Origin: Myroides profundi
GTDB lineage: Bacteria > Bacteroidota > Bacteroidia > Flavobacteriales > Flavobacteriaceae
Direction of reading: 5' to 3'
NCBI RefSeq assembly: GCF_000833025.1
Contig: NZ_CP010817.1
Coordinates: 248,001-312,000, forward strand
Length of the DNA: 64,000 bases
How positions within the stretch are numbered: the stretch's first letter is position 1; each line of letters begins with the position of its first letter. A program made the position numbers and the translations under genes. Below the pieces are notes generated by a model. It searched no databases, was not told the DNA's origin, and saw nothing but the letters and a program-made list of their open reading frames with translations. Of the stretch, positions 17,170 through 26,886 are shown piece after piece.

Positions 17170-18408
17170 ATGGAGAATAGAGATTTAGTAGATTCATTCT
17201 CAGAATTTAAAGACGAAAAAGATATTGAGCGTGTAACGCTGATGGCCATCTTAGAAGATGTATTTAGAAATGCATTGAAAAAAAGATTTGGTAACGATGA
17301 TAACTTTGATATCATTGTTAACCCAGATAAAGGAGATTGCCAGATATTCAGAAACCGTGTAGTAGTAAATGATGGGGAAGTAGAGAATGATAACTATGAA
17401 ATTTCATTATCTCAAGCACGCAAGATCGAACCAGATTTTGAAGTAGGAGAAGAAGTTTCAGAAGAGGTTAAATTAGAGGAGTTAGGAAGACGTGCTATTT
17501 TAGCATTGCGCCAAAACTTAAACTCTAAAGTGACTGAGCACGATAATACTACTTTATACAAACAGTTCAAAGATATTATTGGAGAAGTTTATTCAGCAGA
17601 AGTGCACCACATCCGTCCAAAAGTTGTAATTTTGATGGATGAGGAAGGAAATGAAATCGTTTTACCAAAAGATAAACAGATTCCATCTGACTTCTTTAGA
17701 AAAGGTGATACTGTAAAAGGAATCATCGAAGCAGTAGAATTAAAAGGATCTAAACCTCAAATCATCATGTCTAGAACTGCTACTGAGTTCTTAGAAAGAT
17801 TATTCGAGCAAGAAATCCCTGAGATCGCTGATGGACATATCACGATTAAGAAAGTGGTACGTATCCCTGGAGAAAAAGCAAAAGTGGCAGTAGATACTTT
17901 TGATGATCGTATCGATCCAGTAGGAGCGTGTGTAGGTATGAAAGGATCTCGTATCCATGGTATCGTTCGCGAATTAGGAAATGAGAATATAGACGTAATT
18001 AATTTTACTAATAATACAGAATTATTCGTTAAGCGTGCTTTAGCACCTGCTAACGTAAATAAAGTAGTTCTGAATGAAGAGACTAAAAAAGCAAATGTTT
18101 ATTTAGCTCTAGAAGAGGTATCACGTGCGATAGGACGTGGTGGACAAAACATCAAATTAGCTGGTATGTTGACTGGATATGATATTGATGTTATGCGTGA
18201 ATTAAACCCAGAAGACGATGACGTAGAATTAAAAGAATTCAAAGACGAAATCGATGAGTGGGTAATTGAAGAATTTGCAAGAATCGGTTTAGATACGGCT
18301 AAGAGCGTTTTAAGCCTAAGTGTTGAAGAGTTAATGAAACGTACTGATCTTGAGGATGAAACAATTGAGAATGTACTTAGAATCTTGAAAGAAGAATTCG
18401 AGGATTAA
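17170..18408 (+). CDS. nusA: Transcription termination/antitermination factor NusA
   Basis: NusA binds RNA polymerase and modulates pausing, termination and antitermination. The 412-residue protein has an N-terminal polymerase-binding domain (1-about 125), an S1 domain (about 130-200), and two KH domains (CVGMKGSRI near 255 and AIGRGGQNIKLA near 325). The short C-terminal extension is helical. It lies between rimP and infB. The strong leader hairpin upstream raises the possibility of autoregulation. Confidence 0.96.
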   Translation: MENRDLVDSFSEFKDEKDIERVTLMAILEDVFRNALKKRFGNDDNFDIIVNPDKGDCQIFRNRVVVNDGEVENDNYEISLSQARKIEPDFEVGEEVSEEVKLEELGRRAILALRQNLNSKVTEHDNTTLYKQFKDIIGEVYSAEVHHIRPKVVILMDEEGNEIVLPKDKQIPSDFFRKGDTVKGIIEAVELKGSKPQIIMSRTATEFLERLFEQEIPEIADGHITIKKVVRIPGEKAKVAVDTFDDRIDPVGACVGMKGSRIHGIVRELGNENIDVINFTNNTELFVKRALAPANVNKVVLNEETKKANVYLALEEVSRAIGRGGQNIKLAGMLTGYDIDVMRELNPEDDDVELKEFKDEIDEWVIEEFARIGLDTAKSVLSLSVEELMKRTDLEDETIENVLRILKEEFED

Positions 18409-18453
18409 TTACAAGTTAACAACACAACACATTTAATACACTAAAAGGATAAT

Positions 18454-21450
18454 ATGTCTGAAGAAAGAGCAATAAGAATTAATAAAGTTTTAAGGGAATT
18501 GAATATTTCTCTCGATAGAGCCGTTGACTTTTTAAAAGGAAAAGGTTTCGATATCGACGCAACACCTAATGCTAAAATTTCTGATCAAGAATATAGTGTT
18601 TTGTGTAAACAATTTTCTGCTGATAAAGGTAAGAAAGAGGCATCTATTGAAGTAAGTGAAGAGAAAAAGAAAGAGAAAGAGGCCTTGAAAATTGAGCGTG
18701 ATAAAGAATTAGAGGAGAAGAAAAAACAAGAGGAAGCACGTATTAAGCGTGAACAAGAAATTATCCGAGCTAAAGCTGAAGAAATTGCAGCTATCAAAAC
18801 TGTGGGTAAAATCGATCTTGAGCCTAAAAAAACTAAAGCTTCTTCAGACGATTCTAATAAAGAAAATAAATCTTTTGAAAAAGATGCCAAAGCTCCTGCT
18901 AAAGAGAGTAAGCAAAAACAAGCTAATGAGGTTATAGAGGATAAGAAAGAGACTGTCGCTAAACCTGTAGTTGATAAGGAAGCATCTAAAGTAACGAACT
19001 CAAATAAACAAGTGGAAGCTAAAAAAGAGGTGGAAAAACCAAAACAGAAAGAATCTGTAGCAGGAAGTAAGGATGCTTCATCTAACAAAGTGGATTCTAA
19101 AAAAGCAGAGTCTAACAAAGCGGAAGAGGCTGCTAAGACAGAAGAAAACGCAGGAGAGGAGATGATTAAAACTAATTATCAAAAACTTTCTGGTACTACT
19201 TTTACTGGACAGACTATCGATTTATCTCAATTCGATAAGCCTAAAAAGAAAAAAGAAGAGCCTAAAAAAGGTGGTAACAACGCTGGTAACAATGCGAAAC
19301 CAGGTGCTGGTAATGCCGCTAATAAGAATAAGAGAAAACGTATAGCTAAACCAGGTACTGCTGAAGGTGGTAATACTACTAATAACAATAGCAATAATGC
19401 TAATGGTGGTAATAACAACAACAATAACAGAAACCAAGGTGGCGGGCAAAGAAATAACAACAATAATAACAATGCTGGTGGAAACAAATTTGGTAATAGA
19501 AACCAAAGACGTAACCAACAAGCTCCTGTAGTTAAGGCTGAGCCAACAGAAGAAGAAGTTAAAAACCAAATCAAGGAGACACTAGAACGTCTTCAAGGTA
19601 AAGGTAATAAGTCTAAATCTGCTAAATACCGTCGTGATAAACGTGATGTACACCGTAAGAAAACGGATGACGAACAAAAAGCATTAGAAGCTGGAAGTAA
19701 AGTATTAAAAGTTACTGAGTTCGTTACTGTAGGTGAGATCGCTACTATGATGGATGTGCCTATTACTAAAGTTATCGGTACATGTATGTCATTAGGTATC
19801 ATGGTAACAATGAATCAACGTCTAGACGCTGAGACATTGACTATCGTGGCTGATGAGTTCGGATATGAAGTAGACTTTACTACTGCAGCTATTGAAGAGG
19901 CTATCGAAGAAGCTCCAGATAGACCAGAAGATTTAAAATCTCGTGCTCCTATCGTTACTGTAATGGGACACGTTGACCACGGTAAGACATCGTTACTTGA
20001 CTACGTTCGTAAAGCTAACGTTATCGCTGGTGAGTCAGGAGGTATTACGCAGCACATCGGTGCGTATGGGGTAACTTTAGAAAATGGTCAAAAGATTACT
20101 TTCTTAGATACACCAGGTCACGAGGCGTTTACTGCGATGCGTGCACGTGGTGCGCAAGTAACGGATATCGTTATTATCGTAATCGCTGCGGATGATGACA
20201 TCATGCCACAAACGAAAGAGGCTATTAGCCACGCTCAAGCGGCAGGTGTACCTATTATCTTCGCGATCAATAAGGTAGATAAGCCAACGGCTAACCCTGA
20301 TAAAATTAAAGAGAAGTTAGCATCAATGAACTTGCTAGTAGAAGAGTGGGGTGGTACTTACCAATCTCAAGATATCTCTGCTAAACAAGGTATTGGTATG
20401 ACTGAATTACTTGAAAAAGTATTATTAGAAGCTGAAATGTTAGAACTGAAAGCTAACCCAGATAAGTTAGCAGTAGGTACTGTAGTAGAGGCATTCTTAG
20501 ATAAAGGTAGAGGATATGTGTCTACTGTATTAGTACAAGCTGGTACTCTTCGCGTAGGAGATTATTTATTAGCAGGATGTAACCATGGTAAAGTACGTGC
20601 TATGCACGATGAGCGTGGTAAGTCTATTAAAGTAGCTGGTCCTTCAACTCCAATCTCTGTATTAGGTCTTGATGGTGCGCCAACTGCTGGTGATAAATTC
20701 AACGTATTCGAAGAAGAAAAAGAAGCAAAACAAATTGCATCTAAACGTACTCAGCTGATCCGCGAACAATCTGTACGTGCTCAACGTCATATTACGTTAG
20801 CAGAGATTGGACGTCGTATCGCATTAGGAGATTTCAAAGAGTTGAACATTATCTTAAAAGGGGACGTGGATGGTTCTGTTGAGGCATTATCTGATTCATT
20901 CTCTAAATTATCTACAGAAGAAATTCAAATCAACATTATCCACAAAGGAGTTGGTGCGATTACAGAATCTGACGTATTGTTAGCATCTGCTTCTGACGCG
21001 ATCATTATCGGATTTAACGTTCGTCCTATGGCATCTGCTAAAGTATTAGCTGATAAAGAAGAGATCGATATCCGTAACTACTCAATTATCTATGCTGCTA
21101 TCGATGACCTTAAAGATGCAATGGAAGGTATGTTATCTCCAGAGCTTAAAGAAGAGGTTACTGGTACTGCTGAGATCCGTGAGTTGTTCAAAATTTCTAA
21201 AGTGGGAACTATCGCTGGATGTATGGTTACAGATGGTAAGATATTCCGTAGCTCTAGAATCCGCTTAATCCGTGAAGGTGTAGTAATCTACACTGGAGAG
21301 TTAACTGCTCTTAAACGTTTCAAAGATGACGTTAAAGAAGTTTCTAAAGGATATGATTGTGGTATTCAGATTAAAAACTACAACGACATTAAGGAGTATG
21401 ACGTAATCGAAGCTTTCCAAGAAGTAGAGGTTAAAAAGAAACTTAAATAG
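18454..21450 (+). CDS. infB: Translation initiation factor IF-2
   Basis: IF-2 is the GTPase that places initiator tRNA on the ribosome. The 998-residue protein has a short N-terminal domain and a long low-complexity linker. The linker is Lys/Glu-rich (about 60-240), then rich in Asn, Gly and Lys (about 270-355). The GTPase core carries G1 GHVDHGKTS (about 505), G3 DTPGHEAF (about 551) and G4 NKVD (about 605). The C-terminal beta-barrel domains are complete. The Asn-rich tract is typical of Flavobacteriia. Confidence 0.97.
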   Translation: MSEERAIRINKVLRELNISLDRAVDFLKGKGFDIDATPNAKISDQEYSVLCKQFSADKGKKEASIEVSEEKKKEKEALKIERDKELEEKKKQEEARIKREQEIIRAKAEEIAAIKTVGKIDLEPKKTKASSDDSNKENKSFEKDAKAPAKESKQKQANEVIEDKKETVAKPVVDKEASKVTNSNKQVEAKKEVEKPKQKESVAGSKDASSNKVDSKKAESNKAEEAAKTEENAGEEMIKTNYQKLSGTTFTGQTIDLSQFDKPKKKKEEPKKGGNNAGNNAKPGAGNAANKNKRKRIAKPGTAEGGNTTNNNSNNANGGNNNNNNRNQGGGQRNNNNNNNAGGNKFGNRNQRRNQQAPVVKAEPTEEEVKNQIKETLERLQGKGNKSKSAKYRRDKRDVHRKKTDDEQKALEAGSKVLKVTEFVTVGEIATMMDVPITKVIGTCMSLGIMVTMNQRLDAETLTIVADEFGYEVDFTTAAIEEAIEEAPDRPEDLKSRAPIVTVMGHVDHGKTSLLDYVRKANVIAGESGGITQHIGAYGVTLENGQKITFLDTPGHEAFTAMRARGAQVTDIVIIVIAADDDIMPQTKEAISHAQAAGVPIIFAINKVDKPTANPDKIKEKLASMNLLVEEWGGTYQSQDISAKQGIGMTELLEKVLLEAEMLELKANPDKLAVGTVVEAFLDKGRGYVSTVLVQAGTLRVGDYLLAGCNHGKVRAMHDERGKSIKVAGPSTPISVLGLDGAPTAGDKFNVFEEEKEAKQIASKRTQLIREQSVRAQRHITLAEIGRRIALGDFKELNIILKGDVDGSVEALSDSFSKLSTEEIQINIIHKGVGAITESDVLLASASDAIIIGFNVRPMASAKVLADKEEIDIRNYSIIYAAIDDLKDAMEGMLSPELKEEVTGTAEIRELFKISKVGTIAGCMVTDGKIFRSSRIRLIREGVVIYTGELTALKRFKDDVKEVSKGYDCGIQIKNYNDIKEYDVIEAFQEVEVKKKLK

Positions 21451-21472
21451 TATAAAATATAGTTAATAAGAG

Positions 21473-21501
21473 AGGGTTACAGTGATGTAACCCTTTTTTT
21501 A
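21473..21501 (+). terminator. Intrinsic terminator after infB
   Basis: A perfect 9-bp stem (21473-21481 with 21486-21494), loop GTGA and a run of seven T end the rimP-nusA-infB operon. Confidence 0.88.
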
Positions 21502-21571
21502 TGTCAAAATGTCTTATTTTTAGTTTGGCTTATAATTTGTAGATTTAATTAAAAAAGAAAAACGTCTAAGT

Positions 21572-22243
21572 ATGATTTGGATTTTTATGATTGCGATAAT
21601 GGGTGCTAGTTGGTTAGTAGGTTATCGCTTAAAAAGTAAATTTGAGAAATATTCTAAAGTACAACTTCAGAATGGGATGAGTGGTGCGGAGATAGCACAG
21701 AAGATGTTGTTTGATCATGGGATCAGAGACGTAAGAGTTATTTCTACTCCAGGTAGGCTGACCGATCACTATAATCCAATGGATAAGACAGTCAACTTAA
21801 GTGAGGCTGTGTATAATGAGCGTAATGCAGCTGCCGCGGCTGTTGCTGCCCATGAGGTAGGGCACGCTGTACAGCATGCTGAGGCATATCACTGGCTGAC
21901 TATGCGTTCTAAGTTAGTTCCTATTGTTAGCTTTTCGTCTAATATAGTGACGTGGGTGTTATTAGGAGGTGTGTTAATGATTAATACATTTCCACAGTTG
22001 TTATTAATCGGGATTATTTTGTTTGCGATGACAACGATATTCTCTTTTGTGACATTACCTGTAGAATACGATGCGAGTAATCGTGCATTAAAGTGGTTGC
22101 AAGCAAAGAATATAGTGACTCAAGGAGAATATGCAGGAGCTAAGGATTCGTTGAAATGGGCAGCTCGTACGTATGTAGTGGCTGCGATAAGTTCACTAGG
22201 TACGCTACTGTACTATGTAATGATCTATATGAATAGAAGATAA
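21572..22243 (+). CDS. Membrane zinc metalloprotease, YugP family
   Basis: The 223-residue membrane protein has the zinc-protease motif HEVGH at residues 94-98, embedded in AAHEVGHAVQHAEAY. An N-terminal membrane helix and two or three more helices follow the motif. The conserved FVTLPVEYDASNRA segment near 165 matches the neutral zinc metallopeptidase group that includes Bacillus YugP. Substrates are unknown. It is monocistronic, between the infB terminator and a shared convergent terminator. Confidence 0.88.
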   Translation: MIWIFMIAIMGASWLVGYRLKSKFEKYSKVQLQNGMSGAEIAQKMLFDHGIRDVRVISTPGRLTDHYNPMDKTVNLSEAVYNERNAAAAAVAAHEVGHAVQHAEAYHWLTMRSKLVPIVSFSSNIVTWVLLGGVLMINTFPQLLLIGIILFAMTTIFSFVTLPVEYDASNRALKWLQAKNIVTQGEYAGAKDSLKWAARTYVVAAISSLGTLLYYVMIYMNRR

Positions 22244-22245
22244 TA

Positions 22246-22274
22246 AAAAAGACCTCTGCTAAAGAGGTCTTTTT
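22246..22274. terminator. Bidirectional terminator between convergent genes
   Basis: A perfect 12-bp stem (22246-22257 with 22263-22274) has A on the left and T on the right. It lies between the convergent Zn-protease and EEP-hydrolase genes and can serve both. Confidence 0.88.
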
Positions 22275-22276
22275 GG

Positions 22277-23104
22277 TTATAATATATTCAATGTAATGAG
22301 CAATGGGATGTGATCAGATACTTTTCTTGCCATGCTAATTTCTTCAAAGTCTTCAAAGAAGTAGATAGGTTTAGCACTGATAAGTTCATTTTTGTCAGGG
22401 TGATAAAAGATGTTATCATACTCTGATGCTAGACAGTCACCTTTAAGACATTTCTGTCTAAGACTCGTCTTTTGTGTAGAGAAGCTAGGTAGATATCCTT
22501 GTTTCTTTAAGGGATTAAATACGCTATGACTTTCACTTAAATTAAAATCACCTAAGAAGATAAGATTGTGATCAGGATAATGTTCTGGAAAGAATTTTAG
22601 GTACTTGATTTCTTTCTCAGGCTGATGTTTAGTTGGTAGTGCGTGTAGACTACTTATCGTTATTTCTTTTCCTTTATAAATAAATGTTGCCATATAAGGT
22701 TCTCTTTCTATTTCCTCTTGATAAGTAGGTTCAAGAAAAGGTTTTCCTTTTAGTTTGACTTTGCTAGTTCTCCATAGGTAAGCATAGCGTTCTGAGCGAT
22801 ATGGAGAACTAGCAGTAGGATCGCTTATCGCATAGTCCCATTTGGCTCCTGATGATCTGTTTAATTCTTCGTGTATCTTAGCAATAGTTTGTGCACCTGT
22901 AAGGTTAGTGACAACCTCTTGTATGGCTATGATGTCTGTTTGTTTAATCGTTTTAGCGATGTATTCTATATTCTCTTGTGATTTACTCTTTCCGACGTTA
23001 AGTAAATTCCAAGTCATTATCTTCACTTGGGCATTAACCGAAAAAGATATAAAAAGAGTAATAATAAATAAAGTTAAGGCTTTTAAAAATCTAGTGTTAG
23101 GCAT
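22277..23104 (-). CDS. Secreted endonuclease/exonuclease/phosphatase family protein
   Basis: The 275-residue protein starts with a cleavable signal peptide (hydrophobic core to about residue 22, ending in VNAQ). It then shows the EEP-fold motifs: MTWNLLNVG, IAIQEVV with the catalytic Glu, LGDFNLS and the C-terminal SDHIPL. It may be a secreted DNase or a phosphodiesterase. The sequence does not decide between these. It reads away from ribF. Confidence 0.87.
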   Translation of the reverse strand: MPNTRFLKALTLFIITLFISFSVNAQVKIMTWNLLNVGKSKSQENIEYIAKTIKQTDIIAIQEVVTNLTGAQTIAKIHEELNRSSGAKWDYAISDPTASSPYRSERYAYLWRTSKVKLKGKPFLEPTYQEEIEREPYMATFIYKGKEITISSLHALPTKHQPEKEIKYLKFFPEHYPDHNLIFLGDFNLSESHSVFNPLKKQGYLPSFSTQKTSLRQKCLKGDCLASEYDNIFYHPDKNELISAKPIYFFEDFEEISMARKVSDHIPLLITLNIL

Positions 23105-23219
23105 ATTGAATTTTGTTAAAAGGCGTTAGATTATGGTCTTTTTATAAAGAGGCATTTATAAAAATGACGTATTTTTACGCAGTTTTGTTCTCTACCCAGT
23201 CATTGGGAATAAAGGGGCA

Positions 23220-23227
23220 CAAAAATA
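23220..23227 (-). promoter_or_regulatory. -7-like element upstream of the EEP hydrolase gene
   Basis: TATTTTTG on the minus strand fits TAnnTTTG and would give a leader of about 110 bases before the ATG at 23104. The sequence is AT-rich, so a chance match is possible. Confidence 0.3.
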
Positions 23228-23255
23228 GTAATGTAACTGATATAAACTTTAAAAA

Positions 23256-24215
23256 TTGAAAACATTTTCTTCTATAGCTGATTTTAATTGCGATAAAAAA
23301 GTAGTTGCTACATTAGGTACTTTTGATGGAGTGCATGTAGGACATCAGATGATTATCAAAAAGCTTGTTGATTCTGCTAAAGCTAATGGTGGCGAGAGTT
23401 TGGTGTTGACCTTCTTTCCTCATCCTCGCATGGTTTTAAAGCAGGATAACAGTATTCGATTATTGAATACTATAGAAGAGAAGAAAGAGCTTTTAAAAGG
23501 ATTAGGATTAGATAATCTAGTCATTCAAAAGTTTGACTTAGAGTTTGCTCAGTTATCAGCAGAAGAGTTCGTGAAGCAGGTGTTAGTAGATAAATTTAAT
23601 ATCTCTAAAATTATTATAGGTTATGATCATCGCTTCGGCAAAAATAGAACTGCTGATATTCATGATTTAAAAGCGTTCGGTGAGAAATATGGCTTTGAAG
23701 TAGAAGAAATCTCTGCTCAAGAAATAGATCATGTATCTATTAGTTCTACTAAGATACGTGTTGCTCTAGAAGAAGACGGTAATATGATGTTGGCGAATGA
23801 ATTCTTAGGGTATGAGTACTATTTCTCTGGTACAGTAGTACACGGTAAGAAATTAGGCCGTAAGCTAGGTTTTCCTACAGCGAATATTGTTGTGGACGAA
23901 GATTATAAATTGATTCCTGAGAACGGGGTCTATGTGGTAGAATCTGAGTTAAATGGAGCGAAAGTGATGGGAATGATGAGTGTAGGTATTAACCCTACCT
24001 TTGCAGACCACCCTTATACAATAGAAGTAAATTATTTAGATTGGGATGGTGATTTATACGACCAAAAGTTAAAAGTTCGTATCTTAGACAGAATAAGAGA
24101 TGAATTAAAATTTAGTGGACTTGATGAGTTGATTGCGAAGTTAAAAGATGACGAACGCGTGACTCGAGAGTTCTTCAGTCGTTATGAAGGAAAAACTGTA
24201 CCGTCAGATAGATAA
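23256..24215 (+). CDS. ribF: Bifunctional riboflavin kinase/FAD synthetase
   Basis: RibF phosphorylates riboflavin to FMN and adenylates FMN to FAD. The 319-residue protein has the nucleotidyltransferase motif GTFDGVHVGH at residues 21-30 and the flavokinase segment GRKLGFPTAN near 195. The start is TTG: an in-frame TAA lies two codons upstream (23250-23252), and the first in-frame ATG falls after the catalytic motif. The gene end overlaps the next gene by 32 bases. Confidence 0.94.
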   Translation: MKTFSSIADFNCDKKVVATLGTFDGVHVGHQMIIKKLVDSAKANGGESLVLTFFPHPRMVLKQDNSIRLLNTIEEKKELLKGLGLDNLVIQKFDLEFAQLSAEEFVKQVLVDKFNISKIIIGYDHRFGKNRTADIHDLKAFGEKYGFEVEEISAQEIDHVSISSTKIRVALEEDGNMMLANEFLGYEYYFSGTVVHGKKLGRKLGFPTANIVVDEDYKLIPENGVYVVESELNGAKVMGMMSVGINPTFADHPYTIEVNYLDWDGDLYDQKLKVRILDRIRDELKFSGLDELIAKLKDDERVTREFFSRYEGKTVPSDR

Positions 24216-25506
24216 TTCTCCGTTAATTATCTTTCGTATATTCTTTGGTTTCTTATTCGCTTGTGAGTCATTCGGTGCGATTGCTACAGGTTGGGTAAGA
24301 GATAATCTAGTCGATGTAAAGATTACATTCTCCCATATCTATATGGACTTTCTGCAGGTGCTAGTAGGACCTCAGATGTATGCCTACTTTTTTGTGATGG
24401 GCTGTGTGTCAGTTGCTGTTATGCTTGGGTATCGATATAAGTGGACTATGCCACTGCTAACGATATTATGGGCTGGCGCTTATTTTATACAGAAGACATC
24501 TTATAATAATCACTACTATATGCTATTAGTGATTTGTGTGTATATGTGCTTCGTACCCGCTAATCGATATGCTTCTCTTGATGTAAAAAGTAATAGGGTA
24601 ACAGAAGAACACTCTATGCCTTATTATATTTCATGGTTGTTTATCTTTCAGGTATTTATGCTTTATATTTATGGTACTGTGGCTAAGTTCTATCCAGATT
24701 GGTTAGATGGGACATTTACGAAGTTGATGTATCAAGGAGCTAATATCCCTGATGTGTTTAAGCAAGTATTTACACAGGATTGGTTCTATGTCTCTATTGC
24801 TTATTTAGGGATTATATTTGACGGATTAGTTGTGTTCTTATTGTTGTATAAACGCACGCGTACTTTAGCAGTGATAGCCTCATTGGTATTTCACTTGTTT
24901 AATTCTATTACCTTACATATCGGTATATTCCCTTATTTTGCATTGAGTTTTGCTGTGTTCTTCTATGAACCAGAGCAAGTGAGAAGTTGGTTCTTTAAAA
25001 AGAAAACTCCTTTAGATGAGGATACTTTAAAAGAGGAACAAGCTGTAACTAGACACTTCTCTCCTCAAGTGAAGTATTTCTTATTGGCATTTATGTTTGT
25101 ACAATTAGTGCTTCCTCTAAGACATTATTTTATCAAGGGAGATGTGTTATGGACTGATGAAGCTCATCGTCTTAGCTGGCGTATGATGCTTAGATCAAGG
25201 AGTGGTTATACGAATTATATCGTAGAAAATAAAAAGACAGGGGATAGAAAGTATTACGATATAGAAGATGTGCTAACTAATAAACAGATGGCTCGCCTGT
25301 CTTCTCCAGATATGATCTGGCAGATGGCACAATATATCAAAAAAGAATACGAAGCAAAAGGAGAGGACGTAGCAGTATATGCTGAAAGTTATGTATCCAT
25401 TAATCAACGTGATTTAAGTCAATTCGTAGATCCTAAAGTAGACTTAGGAGCTGTAGGTTGGAATTACTTTACGCACTGTGAGTGGATATTAGAGAAGCCT
25501 TTTTAG
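24184..25506 (+). CDS. HTTM/vitamin K-dependent gamma-carboxylase-like membrane protein
   Basis: The 440-residue protein has many membrane segments between residues 10 and 305 and a soluble C-terminal domain. Segments such as WLDGTFTKL and LFNSITLHIGIFPYFALS resemble the HTTM domain, which is shared by vertebrate gamma-glutamyl carboxylase and many bacterial proteins of unknown substrate. It starts inside the 3' end of ribF (32-base overlap) and is probably translationally coupled. Whether it carboxylates anything is unknown. Confidence 0.8.
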   Translation: MKEKLYRQIDNSPLIIFRIFFGFLFACESFGAIATGWVRDNLVDVKITFSHIYMDFLQVLVGPQMYAYFFVMGCVSVAVMLGYRYKWTMPLLTILWAGAYFIQKTSYNNHYYMLLVICVYMCFVPANRYASLDVKSNRVTEEHSMPYYISWLFIFQVFMLYIYGTVAKFYPDWLDGTFTKLMYQGANIPDVFKQVFTQDWFYVSIAYLGIIFDGLVVFLLLYKRTRTLAVIASLVFHLFNSITLHIGIFPYFALSFAVFFYEPEQVRSWFFKKKTPLDEDTLKEEQAVTRHFSPQVKYFLLAFMFVQLVLPLRHYFIKGDVLWTDEAHRLSWRMMLRSRSGYTNYIVENKKTGDRKYYDIEDVLTNKQMARLSSPDMIWQMAQYIKKEYEAKGEDVAVYAESYVSINQRDLSQFVDPKVDLGAVGWNYFTHCEWILEKPF

Positions 25507-25516
25507 AATAAAAGAG

Positions 25517-25558
25517 ATAACAAAAAACGCATACTGATTAGTATGCGTTTTTTGTTAT
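25517..25558. terminator. Bidirectional terminator with a 19-bp perfect stem
   Basis: The arms 25517-25535 and 25540-25558 pair perfectly around the loop GATT. The stem includes the lpxH stop codon (25555-25557). It serves both the HTTM gene and the convergent lpxH. Confidence 0.92.
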
Positions 25559-26337
25559 TGTTTAGCTTCAGCAAGCTCCTTTTTATATTCTATTAGATGT
25601 AGACTAGTATCGTATTTGCCATAGGTGAAGTAGTTAATCCAATCTCCTAGATTAATGTATTTAGACTGGTCATTTAAGTCAATAATCATTGGTAAATGAC
25701 GGTGCCCAAAAACGAAGTAGTCGTAATGAGTGGTTTCTAATTTGCGTTTAGCATATAGGATTAACCATTCATTGTCTTCTCCTAAGAATTTAATGTCTTC
25801 ATCACCTGATATCAGTTTATTCTTAACAGATAGGTAAGAACCAAGTCTAACTCCGATGTCTGGATGCAACCATCTGAACAGCCATTTAGAGAAAGGATTG
25901 GTAAAGACTTTCTTCATTCTCTTATAGCCCATATCTCCAGGTCCTAGTCCATCTCCATGTCCGATAAAGAACTTCTTACCGTTAATGTCAAATACTTTAG
26001 GCTCGTGATATACTGGTATTCCTAGTTCTGTCTGGAAGTAATCATCCATCCATAAGTCGTGGTTTCCTACAAAGAAGAAAACAGGAATGCCTCTATCTTT
26101 GATCTCAGCCAACTTACCAAGTATTCTTACAAAACCTTTAGGTACAACAGTCTTGTACTCAAACCAGAAGTCAAATAAATCTCCTAGTATGAATAAGGCG
26201 CCCATATCATCTTCTTTCTCGCGTAACCACTGTAAGAATAACTCTTCTCTAGGAAGGCTTTTCTCTCGAGTGGGTGCTCCGAAGTGCTGATCAGAAGCGA
26301 AGTATATACTCTTATCTGTATTAATTGTAAAACTCAA
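25555..26337 (-). CDS. lpxH: UDP-2,3-diacylglucosamine diphosphatase
   Basis: This calcineurin-like metallophosphoesterase is expected to hydrolyse UDP-2,3-diacylglucosamine to lipid X in lipid A synthesis. The 260-residue protein has the metal motifs SDQHFG (15-20), GDLFDFW (52-58), GNHD (91-94), GHGDG and FGHRH in order. The LFDFWFEY stretch is characteristic of LpxH-type enzymes. It starts three bases after queD, so the two are co-transcribed. LpxH is preferred over a generic phosphoesterase, but some family paralogues exist. Confidence 0.85.
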   Translation of the reverse strand: MSFTINTDKSIYFASDQHFGAPTREKSLPREELFLQWLREKEDDMGALFILGDLFDFWFEYKTVVPKGFVRILGKLAEIKDRGIPVFFFVGNHDLWMDDYFQTELGIPVYHEPKVFDINGKKFFIGHGDGLGPGDMGYKRMKKVFTNPFSKWLFRWLHPDIGVRLGSYLSVKNKLISGDEDIKFLGEDNEWLILYAKRKLETTHYDYFVFGHRHLPMIIDLNDQSKYINLGDWINYFTYGKYDTSLHLIEYKKELAEAKQ

Positions 26338-26340
26338 GTT

Positions 26341-26793
26341 CTATAAATTATCTGATTGATGCCATTCAGCGTATGATGATTCTGTCTCTTGTAATCTTAA
26401 TGAGTATAGTTCTATCCCATCAGGTAATTTGCTTTTTATCTTCTGAGCGAAGTCAATAACCATGTTCTCGCTAGTTGGTTGATAATCGACAAGAATAACG
26501 TGGTGTCCACGCTCTTCTAGTTCTTTTGCTAATTCTATATGAGGGGTATTTTTATTGAAAACAGTAGCGTGATCGAATACATCTACGATATCTCCTTTCA
26601 CTATTTTTTTTAAGTCTCCAAAATCTATAACCATACCATACTTCACATTACTAGTATCCTCTATCGGAGTACCAATAACTGTAACAGCTAGCTTATAACT
26701 ATGACCGTGTACGTTACGACATTTACCATCATAACCGTATAAGGCATGTCCTGTTTCAAATGTGAATTGTTTTGTAATTCTAATCTTAGGCAT
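26341..26793 (-). CDS. queD: 6-carboxytetrahydropterin synthase (QueD/PTPS family)
   Basis: QueD converts 7,8-dihydroneopterin triphosphate to 6-carboxy-tetrahydropterin for queuosine and other 7-deazapurines. With the ATG at 26793 the product has 150 residues, with Zn ligands His16, His29 and His31 and the catalytic Cys25 in the segment KCRNVHGHSY. A TTG at 26811 would extend the frame but lies in the promoter -7 box. A role as a PTPS for pterin cofactors is a possible alternative. Confidence 0.9.
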   Translation of the reverse strand: MPKIRITKQFTFETGHALYGYDGKCRNVHGHSYKLAVTVIGTPIEDTSNVKYGMVIDFGDLKKIVKGDIVDVFDHATVFNKNTPHIELAKELEERGHHVILVDYQPTSENMVIDFAQKIKSKLPDGIELYSLRLQETESSYAEWHQSDNL

Positions 26794-26808
26794 AACTAAA
26801 AATTTTGG

Positions 26809-26816
26809 CAAAGGTA
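26809..26816 (-). promoter_or_regulatory. -7 promoter element of queD-lpxH
   Basis: TACCTTTG on the minus strand matches TAnnTTTG exactly and lies 15 bases before the queD ATG. Confidence 0.55.
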
Positions 26817-26886
26817 CACAAAAATATAGTTGACCTCCTATATTTAGCGTAGCCTTTTCTCTTTATCCTTAAAGAGATGACCTCGT

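Noticed and set aside
18585..19574. Several long open frames on the minus strand opposite infB
   Set aside because: They arise from the low-complexity Lys/Glu and Asn/Gly codons of IF-2 on the other strand; IF-2 is certain.
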